A DNA stretch of 64,000 bases from Jhaorihella thermophila (GTDB lineage: Bacteria; Pseudomonadota; Alphaproteobacteria; Rhodobacterales; Rhodobacteraceae). The stretch is from NCBI RefSeq assembly GCF_900108275.1, contig NZ_FNVD01000011.1, forward strand, positions 1-64,000. Direction: 5' to 3'. The notes under the pieces are model-generated. The model made no database searches. It was not told where the DNA came from and saw only the letters and a list, made by a program, of their open reading frames with translations. The translations under genes were made by a program, and so were the position numbers. Positions 9,134 through 18,078 of the stretch are shown one piece after another; position 1 is the stretch's first letter, and the number at the start of each line of letters is the position of its first letter.

Positions 9134-9871
9134 ATGCGCCTTCCCGTTACCCTTTTCCTGGCGTTTGTGGTCTGGTTCTCGGCGGGAGATTCTGCAAGCG
9201 CGCAGGACATCTCGTTGACGCTTGGTGACGGAGGATCGATTTCGGCGCGGACAATTCAGCTGATTTTTCTGATAACCGTTCTGAGCATTGCACCCGGCAT
9301 CGCGATCACGATCACCTGTTTTCCGTTCCTGGTGACGGTCATGGCCATTCTTCGTCAGGCGCTCGGCTTGCAGCAATCGCCCCCGAACATGCTCATTGTC
9401 AGCCTTGCGCTGTTTCTGACCTACTTCGTGATGGAGCCGGTCTTTACGGACGCTTGGAACAACGGCATATCGCCGATTCTGGATCAGACCGTTGATACGC
9501 AAACCGGGATTGAGCGTGCACTGGAACCGTTTCGAGCGTTCATGGCCGGCCGGGTTGATCCTGACACGTTCCGGGAAATGGCCGCTCTTCGTCCCGATGT
9601 CGTCGTGCAAAGTCCGGAACCTACGTCTGAGTTGTCGGTCCTGATCCCGAGTTTCCTTCTTTCGGAAATTGCGCGGGCATTTCAGGTCGGGTTCCTTGTT
9701 TTCCTGCCGTTTCTGATCATTGATCTTGTGATTGCGGCGATCCTGATGTCGATGGGCATGATGATGGTGCCGCCGGCTATCGTTTCGCTTCCCTTCAAGC
9801 TCGCGTTCTTCGTGGTGGCCGATGGCTGGAGCCTTGTCGCAGGCGCGCTGGTGCGAAGCTACACGCCGTGA
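9134..9871 (+). CDS. fliP: Flagellar type III export apparatus protein FliP
   Basis: 245 residues, as expected for FliP, the core ring of the export gate in the inner membrane. An N-terminal signal peptide (LFLAFVVWFSAGDSASAQ) is followed by the conserved RQALGLQQSPPNMLIVSLAL and FLTYFVMEPVF motifs, and C-terminally by LLSEIARAFQVGFLVFLPF and MGMMMVPPAIVSLPFKLAFF. It is the last flagellar gene of this operon; fliQ, fliR and flhB are not here and must be encoded elsewhere. Confidence 0.95.
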   Translation: MRLPVTLFLAFVVWFSAGDSASAQDISLTLGDGGSISARTIQLIFLITVLSIAPGIAITITCFPFLVTVMAILRQALGLQQSPPNMLIVSLALFLTYFVMEPVFTDAWNNGISPILDQTVDTQTGIERALEPFRAFMAGRVDPDTFREMAALRPDVVVQSPEPTSELSVLIPSFLLSEIARAFQVGFLVFLPFLIIDLVIAAILMSMGMMMVPPAIVSLPFKLAFFVVADGWSLVAGALVRSYTP

Positions 9872-9942
9872 CGCGGTTTGGGCTTGGATTCCCGGTGGGC
9901 GGCGCTAACCTGATCCCCGGCGCTGCGACGGAGGCCATGGTC

Positions 9943-10449
9943 ATGCGAAATCTGCTGTCACTTTTTGTTCTTGCCCTGGCGCTGGCCGTGGCGATGGCGG
10001 ATCGGACACGGGCGCAGCAACTCATCGACAAGGGATTTGTTCACGGCTGGAACCTGATGGTGGATCCCGCCTTTGGCAACGGCTGTCTGATACAGACCGT
10101 TTACGAAGACCATTCGGTCGCCCGGCTGGGCTTTGATGCCCTTGAGAAACGCGGATATTTTGCTGTCTACAACATGGCGTGGGGGGATATTGAGGTCGGG
10201 CGCAACTATGACGTGACCTTCGATCTGGGCGGTCAGTGATTCGAGGCCGTGGCGACCGGGTTCAGGCAGGGCAGGGTGCCAGGTGGCATCGTGTTCTTCG
10301 ATGATCGGGATTTTGTCTTTGCCATTGCTAGGCACAAGGTCATGACCGTCTACGGTCAGAAGGGGCAAAAGGTCATGGCGATCGACCTGACGGGAACCGC
10401 GAAGGCATTGGAATACGCGCGGAAATGCCAGGATGCGCAAGGCTGGTAG
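9943..10449 (+). pseudogene. Secreted small protein interrupted by an in-frame TGA
   Basis: One reading frame continues from the start at 9943 (GGAGG eight bases upstream) through TGA at 10237-10239 to a second stop at 10449. The first part has a signal peptide (LLSLFVLALALAVAMADRTR) and ends VTFDLGGQ; the second resumes directly with FEAVATGFRQGRVPGGIVFF and continues for about 70 residues to DAQGW. Both halves read as parts of one exported Rhodobacteraceae protein of about 168 residues. A C-to-T change of CGA (Arg) would explain the stop. It may be a recent nonsense mutation, a sequencing error or readthrough. Function unknown. Confidence 0.7.
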
Positions 10450-10466
10450 AGGCACGGACCGCGCCG

Positions 10467-11096
10467 CTACCGGATCGGTTCGAAGATCGCGTCCTTGAGG
10501 GCGCATTCGCGTCCCGCGTCTCGCGCACATGGCACAGGCTCGAGGGTTCGGCTCAGACAGACCCGCACTTCTTCGATATGACCGTCGCGGCAGGTGACTG
10601 CGATCATCTCGCGGGTCAGACCGGGGTTAGCGCGCAGAAAAGCCTCTTCAATGACTGAGGCGGGCAGTCTTACGGCCCGTTCAAGTTTGCGAAAGATGTC
10701 GGGCCTGCGCACCTGCTCGTATGCATGGCGCGACAGAGCAAAATAATCCCCGGCCGACAGGCCCGAGCAGGTGCCGTGCTTTTTCCACTGGTGCCAGGCA
10801 AGTCCCGGGCTGCCCATGATATCGGCCATCGCGCGGGTCATGCGGCGTGACGGCGGCGCGTGTGGCGTGCGGCAATAGGCCGGCCAGCCGCGATGATATT
10901 GCGGCCACAGCCCGTGCAGGATCCAGCCGTGATCGTGCTGCGCGTCGCACTGGTCGGCCTCTTGTGCGTCGCCGGTCGTGGCGCACCAGTTCGGCGACCA
11001 GCTGAGGCTGAGCACATAATAGTCGAACTCACCCGCCCGCTCGCCATCCGCGATCGCGGGCAAGGCGGAGCAAAGCCAGATCAGCAGCCAGCGCAT
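10467..11096 (-). CDS. Secreted ribonuclease T2 family enzyme
   Basis: 209 residues with an N-terminal signal peptide (MRWLLIWLCSALPAIA). The RNase T2 signatures are clear: LSLSWSPNWC near residue 30, the first catalytic motif HGLWPQ (about 61-66) and the second HQWKKHGTC (about 101-109), supplying the catalytic His residues and Glu/Lys environment. Several Cys are spaced for disulfides, as expected for a periplasmic or secreted enzyme that cleaves RNA through a 2',3'-cyclic intermediate. It converges with the broken gene on its left (17-base gap) and diverges from the DUF1013 gene. Confidence 0.93.
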   Translation of the reverse strand: MRWLLIWLCSALPAIADGERAGEFDYYVLSLSWSPNWCATTGDAQEADQCDAQHDHGWILHGLWPQYHRGWPAYCRTPHAPPSRRMTRAMADIMGSPGLAWHQWKKHGTCSGLSAGDYFALSRHAYEQVRRPDIFRKLERAVRLPASVIEEAFLRANPGLTREMIAVTCRDGHIEEVRVCLSRTLEPVPCARDAGRECALKDAIFEPIR

Positions 11097-11229
11097 TCGC
11101 CTCTTTCCTTATTCGTTCGGGATGACTATATAGCGCGCAAGTTCCCCGACAACGGAAACCCGTTCCGAGGCCCCGCCCGGAACCGCCTGTTCCAGGCGCC
11201 GGGGAAGTCATGTGCAAGGAGATATTGGA

Positions 11230-11991
11230 ATGGCCAAGCTGCTTCACCCCAAGGCGACTGCCGTCTGGCTGGTGGACAACACCACGATTAGTTTCAAGCA
11301 GATCGCCGATTTCTGCGGCCTGCATGAGCTCGAGGTGCAGGGTATTGCCGATGGCGAGGTGGCCGTCGGCGTGAAAGGTTTCGACCCCATCGCCAACAAT
11401 CAGCTGACGCAGGAAGAGATCGAGAAGGCGGAAAATAACCCCCTGCACAAGCTCAGGATGAAGCCGAATCCCGCCGCCGAGGGTGAGGAAAAGCGGCGCG
11501 GCCCGCGTTATACGCCGCTCAGCAAGCGGCAGGACCGGCCGGCGGCGATCCTGTGGCTGGTCAAGTTCCACCCCGAGCTTTCGGACGGACAGATTTCCAA
11601 GCTGATCGGGACCACCAAGACGACAATCCAGGCGATTCGCGACCGGACCCATTGGAACATCGCCAACCTGCAACCGATCGACCCCGTCGCGCTGGGCCTG
11701 TGCAAGCAGAGCGAGCTGGACGCCGCCGTGCAGAAGGCGGCCGCCAAGAAGGCCGCCGAGGGGTCGGTGATGACCGACGACGAGCGCCGCAAGCTGGTCA
11801 GCACCGAGCAGTCGCTGGACATGCCGGCGGAGCCGAAGATCCCCACCGCGATCGAGGGACTGGAAACCTTCAGCCTGTCGGGGTCGGATGACGACGCGTC
11901 CCGGGAGGACGATCCGATCGTGGATGCGGACAGCTTGTTCAACCTGCCCAAAGGCAGCGATGAGGATGAGGACGAAGACCCGCGTTTCTGA
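11230..11991 (+). CDS. DUF1013 protein, TrcR-type cell-cycle transcriptional regulator
   Basis: 253 residues from ATG 11230, which has AAGGAG seven bases upstream; an in-frame GTG at 11212 is less likely. The N-terminus (KATAVWLVDNTTISFKQIAD) and centre (FHPELSDGQISKLIGTTKTT) each look like helix-turn-helix units, characteristic of the alphaproteobacterial DUF1013 family. Members are annotated as TrcR-like regulators associated with RNA polymerase in cell-cycle control. The C-terminal 60 residues are acidic and low-complexity (EDEDEDPRF). It stands alone, followed by a strong terminator. Confidence 0.85.
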   Translation: MAKLLHPKATAVWLVDNTTISFKQIADFCGLHELEVQGIADGEVAVGVKGFDPIANNQLTQEEIEKAENNPLHKLRMKPNPAAEGEEKRRGPRYTPLSKRQDRPAAILWLVKFHPELSDGQISKLIGTTKTTIQAIRDRTHWNIANLQPIDPVALGLCKQSELDAAVQKAAAKKAAEGSVMTDDERRKLVSTEQSLDMPAEPKIPTAIEGLETFSLSGSDDDASREDDPIVDADSLFNLPKGSDEDEDEDPRF

Positions 11992-12010
11992 TCCTTCGCG
12001 GGTTTCTCGT

Positions 12011-12044
12011 GGAAAGCCCCGGCCAGAGACGGCCGGGGCTTTCC
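12011..12044. terminator. Strong bidirectional terminator between DUF1013 gene and paaZ
   Basis: GGAAAGCCCCGGCC (12011-12024) pairs perfectly with GGCCGGGGCTTTCC (12031-12044) around a six-base loop, a 14-bp stem. The terminal A/T pairs give a CTTTCCTGTTT tail rightward and a matching one leftward. It separates two genes that end towards each other, so it can serve both. Confidence 0.85.
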
Positions 12045-12063
12045 TGTTTCCACGGACGGGCCG

Positions 12064-14094
12064 TCAGAACGCGTTCATGGTCAGAAGCTCGTATTCCGCG
12101 ACCTGCTCGTCATCCTGATTGGTCAGCGTCACATGCCAGCGCACCTCGCCGTAATCAGCATTTCGGGGGGTCTTCTGCTTGACCGTCAGGCGCACCTTGA
12201 TGCTGTCGCCGGCGCTCACCGGTTTCATGAAGCGCAGCCCGTCCAGCCCGGTATTGGCCAGCACCGGGCCTTCGTTCGGTTCCACGAACAGCCCGGCGGC
12301 AAAGCTGAGCAGCAGATAGCCATGCGCGACGCGGCCGGGGAAGAACGGGTTCCGCTTCGCCGCGTCCTCGTCCATGTGGGCATAGAAGGTATCGCCGGTG
12401 AAATGGGCGAAGTGCTCGATGTCGTCCATCGTAATGGTGCGCGCCGCGGTGTGCAGGGTCTCGCCGATCTGCAATTCGCCGAACCGACGGGTGAAAGGGT
12501 GGGCGGGGCCCTGGATCTCGGTCGCGCCGGGCACCCACTTGCCGCCGATCGCCGTCAGCATGTCGGGCGAACCCTGCACGGCCGTGCGCTGCATGTAGTG
12601 TTTCACGCCACGGATGCCGCCCATTTCCTCGCCGCCGCCGGCCCGGCCGGGGCCGCCGTGCACCATGTGCGGCAGAGGAGAGCCGTGGCCGGTGGATTCC
12701 TTCATCGACACGCGGTCGTTGACATAAATCCGGCCATGATACGCCCCCGCCGCCAGCACGGCCGCGCGGGCGACCTGCGGGTCATGGGTGATGACCGAGG
12801 CCACCAGCGAGCCCTGTCCGCGATTGGCGATCTGCAGCGCGTGGTCGAGATCGCGATAGCCCATCACCGTTGAGACCGGGCCAAAGGCTTCGGTGTCATG
12901 CACGCGCTGCGCGTTGTCAGGATCGGCGCAGTGGAACAGCATCGGCGGCAGAAAGGCACCCTGATCGGCATTCGCGCCGACAACCTCGAAATTCTCGGGA
13001 TCTCCAAAGACCCGCTCGGCCTCGGTTCCGATGATCGCGGCCTTTTCCAGAACGTCGCGCTTCTGGGCGTTGGACACCAGCGCCCCCATCCGCGTGGTTT
13101 CCACCCGGGGATCGCCGATCACCACCTTTCCCAGCCGCGCCGTGATCGCGTCGATCACGGCCTGCACCTGCGTGTCGGGCACGATGATGCGGCGGACGGC
13201 GGTGCATTTCTGGCCCGCCTTGACGGTCATCTCGCGCGTGACTTCCTTGATGAGCAGGTCGAATTCGGGCGTGCCCGGCACCGCGTCGGGGCCGAGAATC
13301 GAGGCGTTCAAGCTGTCCTGTTCGGCCACGAACCGCACCGAGTTTTCCAGGATGGTCGGGTTCGAGCGCAGCTTGAGCGCTGTATCGGCCGAGCCGGTAA
13401 AGCTCACCACATCCTGGCAGGTCAGCCGGTCCAGCATGTCGCCAAGCCCGCCCGCCACGAATTGCAGCGCGCCTTCGGGCAGGAGACCCGAGTCCAGCAT
13501 CAGCCGCACCGCGTGTTCGGTGACATAGCAGGTGGCCGTAGCCGGTTTCACGATCGCCGGAACGGCTGCCAGTAGCGTCGGCGCCAGTTTCTCCAGCATC
13601 CCCCAGACCGGGAAGTTGAAGGCATTGATATGCACCGCCACGCCCTGCAGCGGGGTGCAGACATGCAACCCCCGGAAGGTGCCGCCGCGCGACAGTTGCT
13701 CCACATCGCCGTCGATCAGCACATGCCCGTCGGGCATCTCGCGCCGGCCCTTGGAGGAGAACACGAACAGCGTGCCGATGCCACCGTCGATGTCGATCAG
13801 GTGGTCATTCTGCGTCGCGCCGGTGTCGAAACTCAGATCGTAGAGTTCCTGCTTGTGTTCGTTCAGGTGCTGGGCCAGCGCCTTGAGCATCCGCGCGCGC
13901 TCGTGAAAGGTCATCTTGCGCAAGGAAGGCGCGCCCACGTTGCGGGCGTGATCCAGCATCGCCTGCACGTCCAGTGCGTTGTTGCCCGCAGTGGCGATCA
14001 CCTCGCCGGTGATGGCGCTTGCGATGTTGCGGGCGCCTTCGCCGGGTGCGATCCACTGCCCGGCGGCATAGCTCGAAATTTCTCGAACGGTCAT
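12064..14094 (-). CDS. paaZ: Bifunctional oxepin-CoA hydrolase / semialdehyde dehydrogenase PaaZ
   Basis: 676 residues, the normal PaaZ length. It opens the oxepin-CoA ring and oxidises the aldehyde to 3-oxo-5,6-dehydrosuberyl-CoA. Residues 1 to about 520 are an aldehyde dehydrogenase with the catalytic pair Glu258 (FVAEQDSLN) and Cys297 ([11 protein letters not shown]). From about 540 a MaoC-type (R)-hydratase follows ([37 protein letters not shown]). It is the last gene of dctP-dctQ-dctM-paaZ, starting 36 bases after dctM, so ring cleavage and uptake are probably co-transcribed. Confidence 0.96.
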   Translation of the reverse strand: MTVREISSYAAGQWIAPGEGARNIASAITGEVIATAGNNALDVQAMLDHARNVGAPSLRKMTFHERARMLKALAQHLNEHKQELYDLSFDTGATQNDHLIDIDGGIGTLFVFSSKGRREMPDGHVLIDGDVEQLSRGGTFRGLHVCTPLQGVAVHINAFNFPVWGMLEKLAPTLLAAVPAIVKPATATCYVTEHAVRLMLDSGLLPEGALQFVAGGLGDMLDRLTCQDVVSFTGSADTALKLRSNPTILENSVRFVAEQDSLNASILGPDAVPGTPEFDLLIKEVTREMTVKAGQKCTAVRRIIVPDTQVQAVIDAITARLGKVVIGDPRVETTRMGALVSNAQKRDVLEKAAIIGTEAERVFGDPENFEVVGANADQGAFLPPMLFHCADPDNAQRVHDTEAFGPVSTVMGYRDLDHALQIANRGQGSLVASVITHDPQVARAAVLAAGAYHGRIYVNDRVSMKESTGHGSPLPHMVHGGPGRAGGGEEMGGIRGVKHYMQRTAVQGSPDMLTAIGGKWVPGATEIQGPAHPFTRRFGELQIGETLHTAARTITMDDIEHFAHFTGDTFYAHMDEDAAKRNPFFPGRVAHGYLLLSFAAGLFVEPNEGPVLANTGLDGLRFMKPVSAGDSIKVRLTVKQKTPRNADYGEVRWHVTLTNQDDEQVAEYELLTMNAF

Positions 14095-14130
14095 GGTGTC
14101 ATCGGTCCTTGTTGATTTCGGGGCGGGGGC

Positions 14131-15483
14131 TCAGTGGCCCAGGCCGCCCATCTGGTTGGGCAGAAACAGAACCAGCGTCGGCACCAGCACGATCAGTGCG
14201 AGCCGGAAGATGTCGGCCACCCAGAACGGGGTCACGCCGCGAAAGATGGTGCCGGTGCTGACATCGCCGACCACGCCCTTGAGGATGAAGACATTGAGCC
14301 CCACCGGCGGCGTGATGAGCGAGATCTCGGTCACCACCACCACCACGATGCCGAACCAGATCGGGTCATAGCCCAGCGACGTGACCAGCGGAAAGAAGAT
14401 CGGCACGGTCAGCAGCAGCATCGACAGGGATTCGAACACGCAGCCCAGGATGATGTAGATGCCCAGGATCATCAGGATCACGACAAAGGGCGCCACGTCA
14501 TAGGCGGTGACCAGGCCGATCAGCGCCTCGGGCAGGCCGGCGAGGTTGATGAAGTTGGAAAAGATCTGCGCCCCGATCAGGATCGAGAACAGGGCGGCGG
14601 CGGTATAGGCGGTTTCCTTCAGCACCTCCAAGGTCGAAGACACCGTCAGCCCGCCCCGGAACAGAGCGATCAGGAAGGCGCCCATCGCGCCCATGCCGGC
14701 GGCCTCGGTGGGGGAAAAGGTCAGGTTCAGCGGCTCGAAGTCGAACACGCCGTAAAGCCCGCCGATCACGAGGAAGAACAGCAGCAGCACCGCCCAGACG
14801 TCGCCCAGCGCGCGGAAGCGTTCGCCCCAGGGCGCGCGCTCGCCCGCCGGACCGGCGTCCGGGTTCCGCCAGACGGTCCAGCGCACGGCGAACAGATAGA
14901 ACAGGATTCCCAGCAGGCCGGGTGCGATCCCGGCCATGAACAGCTTGCCGATCGAGGTTTCGGTCAGCAGCCCGTAGATCACCAGGATCACCGAGGGCGG
15001 GATCAGGATGCCCAGCGTGCCGCCCGCCGCGATGGACGCGGTCGAAAGCTCGTCGGAATAGCCATAGCGGCGCATCTGCGGCATGGCGACCTTGGACATG
15101 GTGGCCGCGGTGGCCAGCGAAGATCCGCAGATCGCCGAGAACCCGCCACAGGCGGCCACCGTCGCCATGGCGATGCCCCCGCGCATGTGGCCCAGAAAGG
15201 CGTTCGAGACGTTGTAGAGCTCGCGCGCCATGCCGCCCTTGTTCACGAAGAGCCCCATCAGGATGAACAGCGGCACCACCGACAGGCCGTAATCCTGCGC
15301 GGTATCCATGATCTGGCGGCCCACCATGGACATGGCGGCTTTCATCCCGCGTTCGTCGAAGATCGAGCCGCCGCGTTCATAGGCATAGCCCAGCGTGCCC
15401 ACCAGCCCCATCGCGAACACGATGGGCAGGCGCATCAGCACCAGAACGAGAACGATTGCGAATCCGATCAGGGCTGCGGTCAT
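14131..15483 (-). CDS. dctM: TRAP transporter large permease (DctM family)
   Basis: 450 residues and about twelve hydrophobic segments, typical of DctM, the ion-coupled membrane subunit of a TRAP importer. Recognisable stretches are LMRLPIVFAMGLVGTLGYAY at the start, CGGFSAICGSSLATAATM and ASIAAGGTLGILIPPSVILV, and VTEISLITPPVGLNVFILKG near the end. It overlaps dctQ by 4 bases and precedes paaZ by 36. The substrate is unknown; context suggests phenylacetate or a related aromatic acid. Confidence 0.93.
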   Translation of the reverse strand: MTAALIGFAIVLVLVLMRLPIVFAMGLVGTLGYAYERGGSIFDERGMKAAMSMVGRQIMDTAQDYGLSVVPLFILMGLFVNKGGMARELYNVSNAFLGHMRGGIAMATVAACGGFSAICGSSLATAATMSKVAMPQMRRYGYSDELSTASIAAGGTLGILIPPSVILVIYGLLTETSIGKLFMAGIAPGLLGILFYLFAVRWTVWRNPDAGPAGERAPWGERFRALGDVWAVLLLFFLVIGGLYGVFDFEPLNLTFSPTEAAGMGAMGAFLIALFRGGLTVSSTLEVLKETAYTAAALFSILIGAQIFSNFINLAGLPEALIGLVTAYDVAPFVVILMILGIYIILGCVFESLSMLLLTVPIFFPLVTSLGYDPIWFGIVVVVVTEISLITPPVGLNVFILKGVVGDVSTGTIFRGVTPFWVADIFRLALIVLVPTLVLFLPNQMGGLGH

Positions 15484-15986
15484 TGGCTGGCCTCCGAAAG
15501 CAGGCGGGGAGCGAACAGGTGGAGCAGGCCGGCCACGATCATCGCGACGGCGGAGATTGCCGTGAACAGCGTGATGAACCAGCCGATATAGAAGGTCGGG
15601 ATGCCAAGGTATTCGGTGACGTCCCCGTAGTCGCGGGCGCGGTCGGCCAGCACCCAGACCCGCTGAACCGGCCAGTAGAGCATCGCGCCGCTGAGAATCA
15701 GGATCAGACCGTCGCGCAGCCGATGCAGCCGGTAGCGCAGAAAGATGCCGTCGGTCAGGTCAACCGCGATATGCCCGCCATTGACGGAAATCACCGGCAG
15801 CACCGAGAACACGATGATCGCCATGAAGATCCGCGTCAGCTCGGTTGCCGCCTCGATCGGGGCGTTGAAAACCGACCGCAGGATCACGTCGCAAAAGGTC
15901 ATGACCATCAGCACGAACAGGGCGATGCAGGCGATGACCACCGGCACGGCGCTGGCGGCTCTGGCCAGTTTCAGCAGGCTTGGCAT
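15480..15986 (-). CDS. dctQ: TRAP transporter small permease (DctQ family)
   Basis: 168 residues with four hydrophobic helices, as in DctQ subunits that assist DctM. The first (VVIACIALFVLMVMTFCDVI) is followed by LRSVFNAPIEAATELTRIFM, the usual DctQ signature region. The gene overlaps dctM by 4 bases and lies 75 bases from dctP; that gap contains a strong hairpin that may lower permease expression relative to the binding protein. Confidence 0.92.
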   Translation of the reverse strand: MPSLLKLARAASAVPVVIACIALFVLMVMTFCDVILRSVFNAPIEAATELTRIFMAIIVFSVLPVISVNGGHIAVDLTDGIFLRYRLHRLRDGLILILSGAMLYWPVQRVWVLADRARDYGDVTEYLGIPTFYIGWFITLFTAISAVAMIVAGLLHLFAPRLLSEASQ

Positions 15987-16020
15987 GGGGCTCTCCCGGT
16001 TGCGCGTGGGGAAACGGAAT

Positions 16021-16046
16021 GGGGCCGGCAGCGTCCCGCCGGCCCC
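16021..16046 (-). terminator. Intercistronic hairpin between dctP and dctQ
   Basis: GGGGCCGGC (16021-16029) pairs with GCCGGCCCC (16038-16046) around an eight-base loop. There is no T-tract in either direction. Such stems after a binding-protein gene commonly act as partial terminators or 3'-end mRNA stabilisers, which would favour dctP over the permease genes. The role is inferred. Confidence 0.6.
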
Positions 16047-16061
16047 GGTCTGTCGGCCGTC

Positions 16062-17087
16062 TTACTTGTAGGCGGCCATTTCGGACTTGATCATGTCATA
16101 GGCGGCCTGGGCATCGACGCCCTTTTCGGCCACTTCGGCGATCACCTTGTCGCGCACCTTGGCGGCGATTTCGGCGAACGCCGCCTGGTCGGCCTCGGAG
16201 GCGACGTTGATCGAATTGTCGCCGGCCTCCATCGTGGCGTCACGGCCGATCTGGTCGATCTCGTCCCAGATCTTGCCGATCTCGCGGCTCAGCGGCTCGC
16301 CAAAGACCTTTTCCTCCAGCGCCTTCTGGATGTCGTCGGGCAGCGCGTCAAAGGCGTCCTGGCTCATGATGAAGGCGAACGACCCGCGATAGAGACCGCC
16401 GGGCATCTCGTAGACGTTCTTGGCGACCTCGGTCAGCTTGAAGCCCTTGCGCGATTCGAACGGCATCACCACGCCGTCTGCCGCGTTCGAAGCCAGCGTT
16501 TCATAGACCTTGGGCGCGGGCACCTTGATGCCGGTCATGCCCAGCGCATCGGCCACGTCGGATCCCACGCCGCCCGGTACGCGCACCTTCATGCCGTTCA
16601 TGTCGGCCAGCGAGGTGACCTTCTTGTTCGAATGCAGCTGCGCCGGGCCGTGGGTGTGCAGCGCGACGACCTTGAGCCCGCGATGTTCGTCGGCCTTCTT
16701 GAGATACTTCTCGTAAGCGCGCCAGTAGGCGACCGAAGCCGCCTCGGCCGAACCTTCGTAGCCGGGCAGTTCGATCAGCTTGGTCGTGGTGAACCGGCCC
16801 GGCTGGTAGCCGTGGAAGATGATCGACAGGTCGGCGGCACCGTCCATGATCAGGTCGGGCTGCGCCGGCGGCGGGGCCATGCCCAGCTTCAGTTCGGTGG
16901 TCACGCGGCCGCCGGTGGCCTCTTCGACCATCTCAGTGAACTTGGGCCACATCTTGGCGTTTATGCCATGCGTCGGCGGCGCCCAGCTGGAAATGATCAG
17001 TGTATATTCGGCCGCCGCGGCAACGGTGCCGGCCACGGCCAGCGCGGCGCCGGCCAGCAGGGCGGAGAGCTTCGAGAATTTCGCCAT
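16062..17087 (-). CDS. dctP: TRAP transporter substrate-binding protein (DctP family)
   Basis: 341 residues with a signal peptide (LSALLAGAALAVAGTVAAAA), so periplasmic. Typical DctP features are seen: ISSWAPPTHGINAKMWPKFT after the signal, MKVRVPGGVGSDVADALG around residues 165-185 with the Arg that usually contacts a substrate carboxylate, and YETLASNAADGVVMPFES. It is the first gene of the dctPQM-paaZ operon. Its promoter region is shared with paaG and contains a PaaR-type operator. A phenylacetate-type ligand is a contextual inference. Confidence 0.93.
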   Translation of the reverse strand: MAKFSKLSALLAGAALAVAGTVAAAAEYTLIISSWAPPTHGINAKMWPKFTEMVEEATGGRVTTELKLGMAPPPAQPDLIMDGAADLSIIFHGYQPGRFTTTKLIELPGYEGSAEAASVAYWRAYEKYLKKADEHRGLKVVALHTHGPAQLHSNKKVTSLADMNGMKVRVPGGVGSDVADALGMTGIKVPAPKVYETLASNAADGVVMPFESRKGFKLTEVAKNVYEMPGGLYRGSFAFIMSQDAFDALPDDIQKALEEKVFGEPLSREIGKIWDEIDQIGRDATMEAGDNSINVASEADQAAFAEIAAKVRDKVIAEVAEKGVDAQAAYDMIKSEMAAYK

Positions 17088-17235
17088 GGATCGTATCCTC
17101 CCAGTTTGATGGCGTGTGAATGATCCCCGGTAGTGGTTGAAATTGTAACCATCAACGGGGGCCTGTTCTGATGTCCCGAATGTTCGGGACGCGGTTTCCT
17201 CCTGCGAAGAATCGGGTGTTGCGAGTTATTTATTG

Positions 17236-17249
17236 ACCAACCGTTCGGT
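17236..17249. promoter_or_regulatory. Putative PaaR operator between dctP and paaG
   Basis: ACCAACCGTTCGGT at 17236-17249 has the form ACCRA-N4-TCGGT and shares 12 of 14 bases with the element before paaJ (27869-27882, read on the minus strand as ACCGACCATTCGGT). It lies 43 bases before the paaG start and 149 bases before dctP, so it could control both directions. A TetR-type regulator gene ends the paaG operon. Confidence 0.6.
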
Positions 17250-17292
17250 TTATGCAAGGAGTTTATCGAAACAATCCAAAAGCGTTGACCCC

Positions 17293-18078
17293 ATGTCTGA
17301 CACGATTCTTGCGCAAGATCACGGGAATTGGGTGGAAATCACCTTGAATCGCCCGGACCGTCTGAACAGCTTCAATGACGAGATGCACCTGGCGCTGCGT
17401 GCCGCGATCGAAAGGGCGCGCGATGAAGGCAAGCGCGCGATCCTGCTGACGGGGGCGGGGCGCGGGTTCTGCGCCGGGCAGGATCTGGGCGACCGCGATC
17501 CGCGCAAGATGGACGGCCCGCCTGATCTGGGCAACACGGTGCGCACCTTCTATGCGCCGCTGGTTCGGCTGATCCGGTCGCTGAATTTCCCCGTGATTTG
17601 CGCCGTGAACGGCGTGGCCGCCGGGGCGGGGGCCAATATCGCGCTGGCCTGTGACATGGTTCTGGCCGCCGAAAGCGCCAAGTTCATTCAATCCTTCGCC
17701 AAGGTGGGCCTGATCCCCGACACCGGCGGATCGTGGCACCTGCCGCGGCTTTTGGGCGAGGCGCGCGCCAAGGGGCTGGCCTTTACCGCGCAACCCTTGC
17801 CGGCGAAACAGGCCGAAGAGTGGGGCCTGATCTGGAAGGCCGTGCCCGATGACCAACTGATGGACGAGGCCCGCGCGCTCGCCGAGCAATTCGCCAACGG
17901 CCCGACGCTGGGCTATGGCATGACCAAGCAATGCATCCAGGCGGCGGCGGTCAACACGCTTGAGGATCACCTGGAACTGGAAGCCGACGCGATGAAGACC
18001 TGCGGCGAAAGCGCCGATTACGCCGAAGGCGTTGCCGCGTTTCTTGAAAAGCGCGCGCCGCAGTTCCGGGGCGAATGA
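17293..18078 (+). CDS. paaG: PaaG, 1,2-epoxyphenylacetyl-CoA isomerase (crotonase family)
   Basis: 261 residues, matching PaaG. It isomerises ring-1,2-epoxyphenylacetyl-CoA to the oxepin form. Crotonase-fold landmarks are TGAGRGFCAGQDLGDRDP (oxyanion hole, about 57-74), AVNGVAAGAGANIALACDM (second oxyanion hole) and KVGLIPDTGGSWHLPRLLG with the catalytic Asp. The GRGFCAGQDL and GLIPDTGGSW forms are typical of PaaG rather than PaaF. ATG 17293 is preferred over in-frame GTG/ATG codons further upstream, which would include the operator. It overlaps paaI by 4 bases. Confidence 0.92.
   Translation: MSDTILAQDHGNWVEITLNRPDRLNSFNDEMHLALRAAIERARDEGKRAILLTGAGRGFCAGQDLGDRDPRKMDGPPDLGNTVRTFYAPLVRLIRSLNFPVICAVNGVAAGAGANIALACDMVLAAESAKFIQSFAKVGLIPDTGGSWHLPRLLGEARAKGLAFTAQPLPAKQAEEWGLIWKAVPDDQLMDEARALAEQFANGPTLGYGMTKQCIQAAAVNTLEDHLELEADAMKTCGESADYAEGVAAFLEKRAPQFRGE

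Noticed and set aside
10237-10239. TGA read as selenocysteine
   Set aside because: The context (LGGQ then FEAV) has no redox-type motif and I see no convincing hairpin directly after the codon; a nonsense mutation is simpler.
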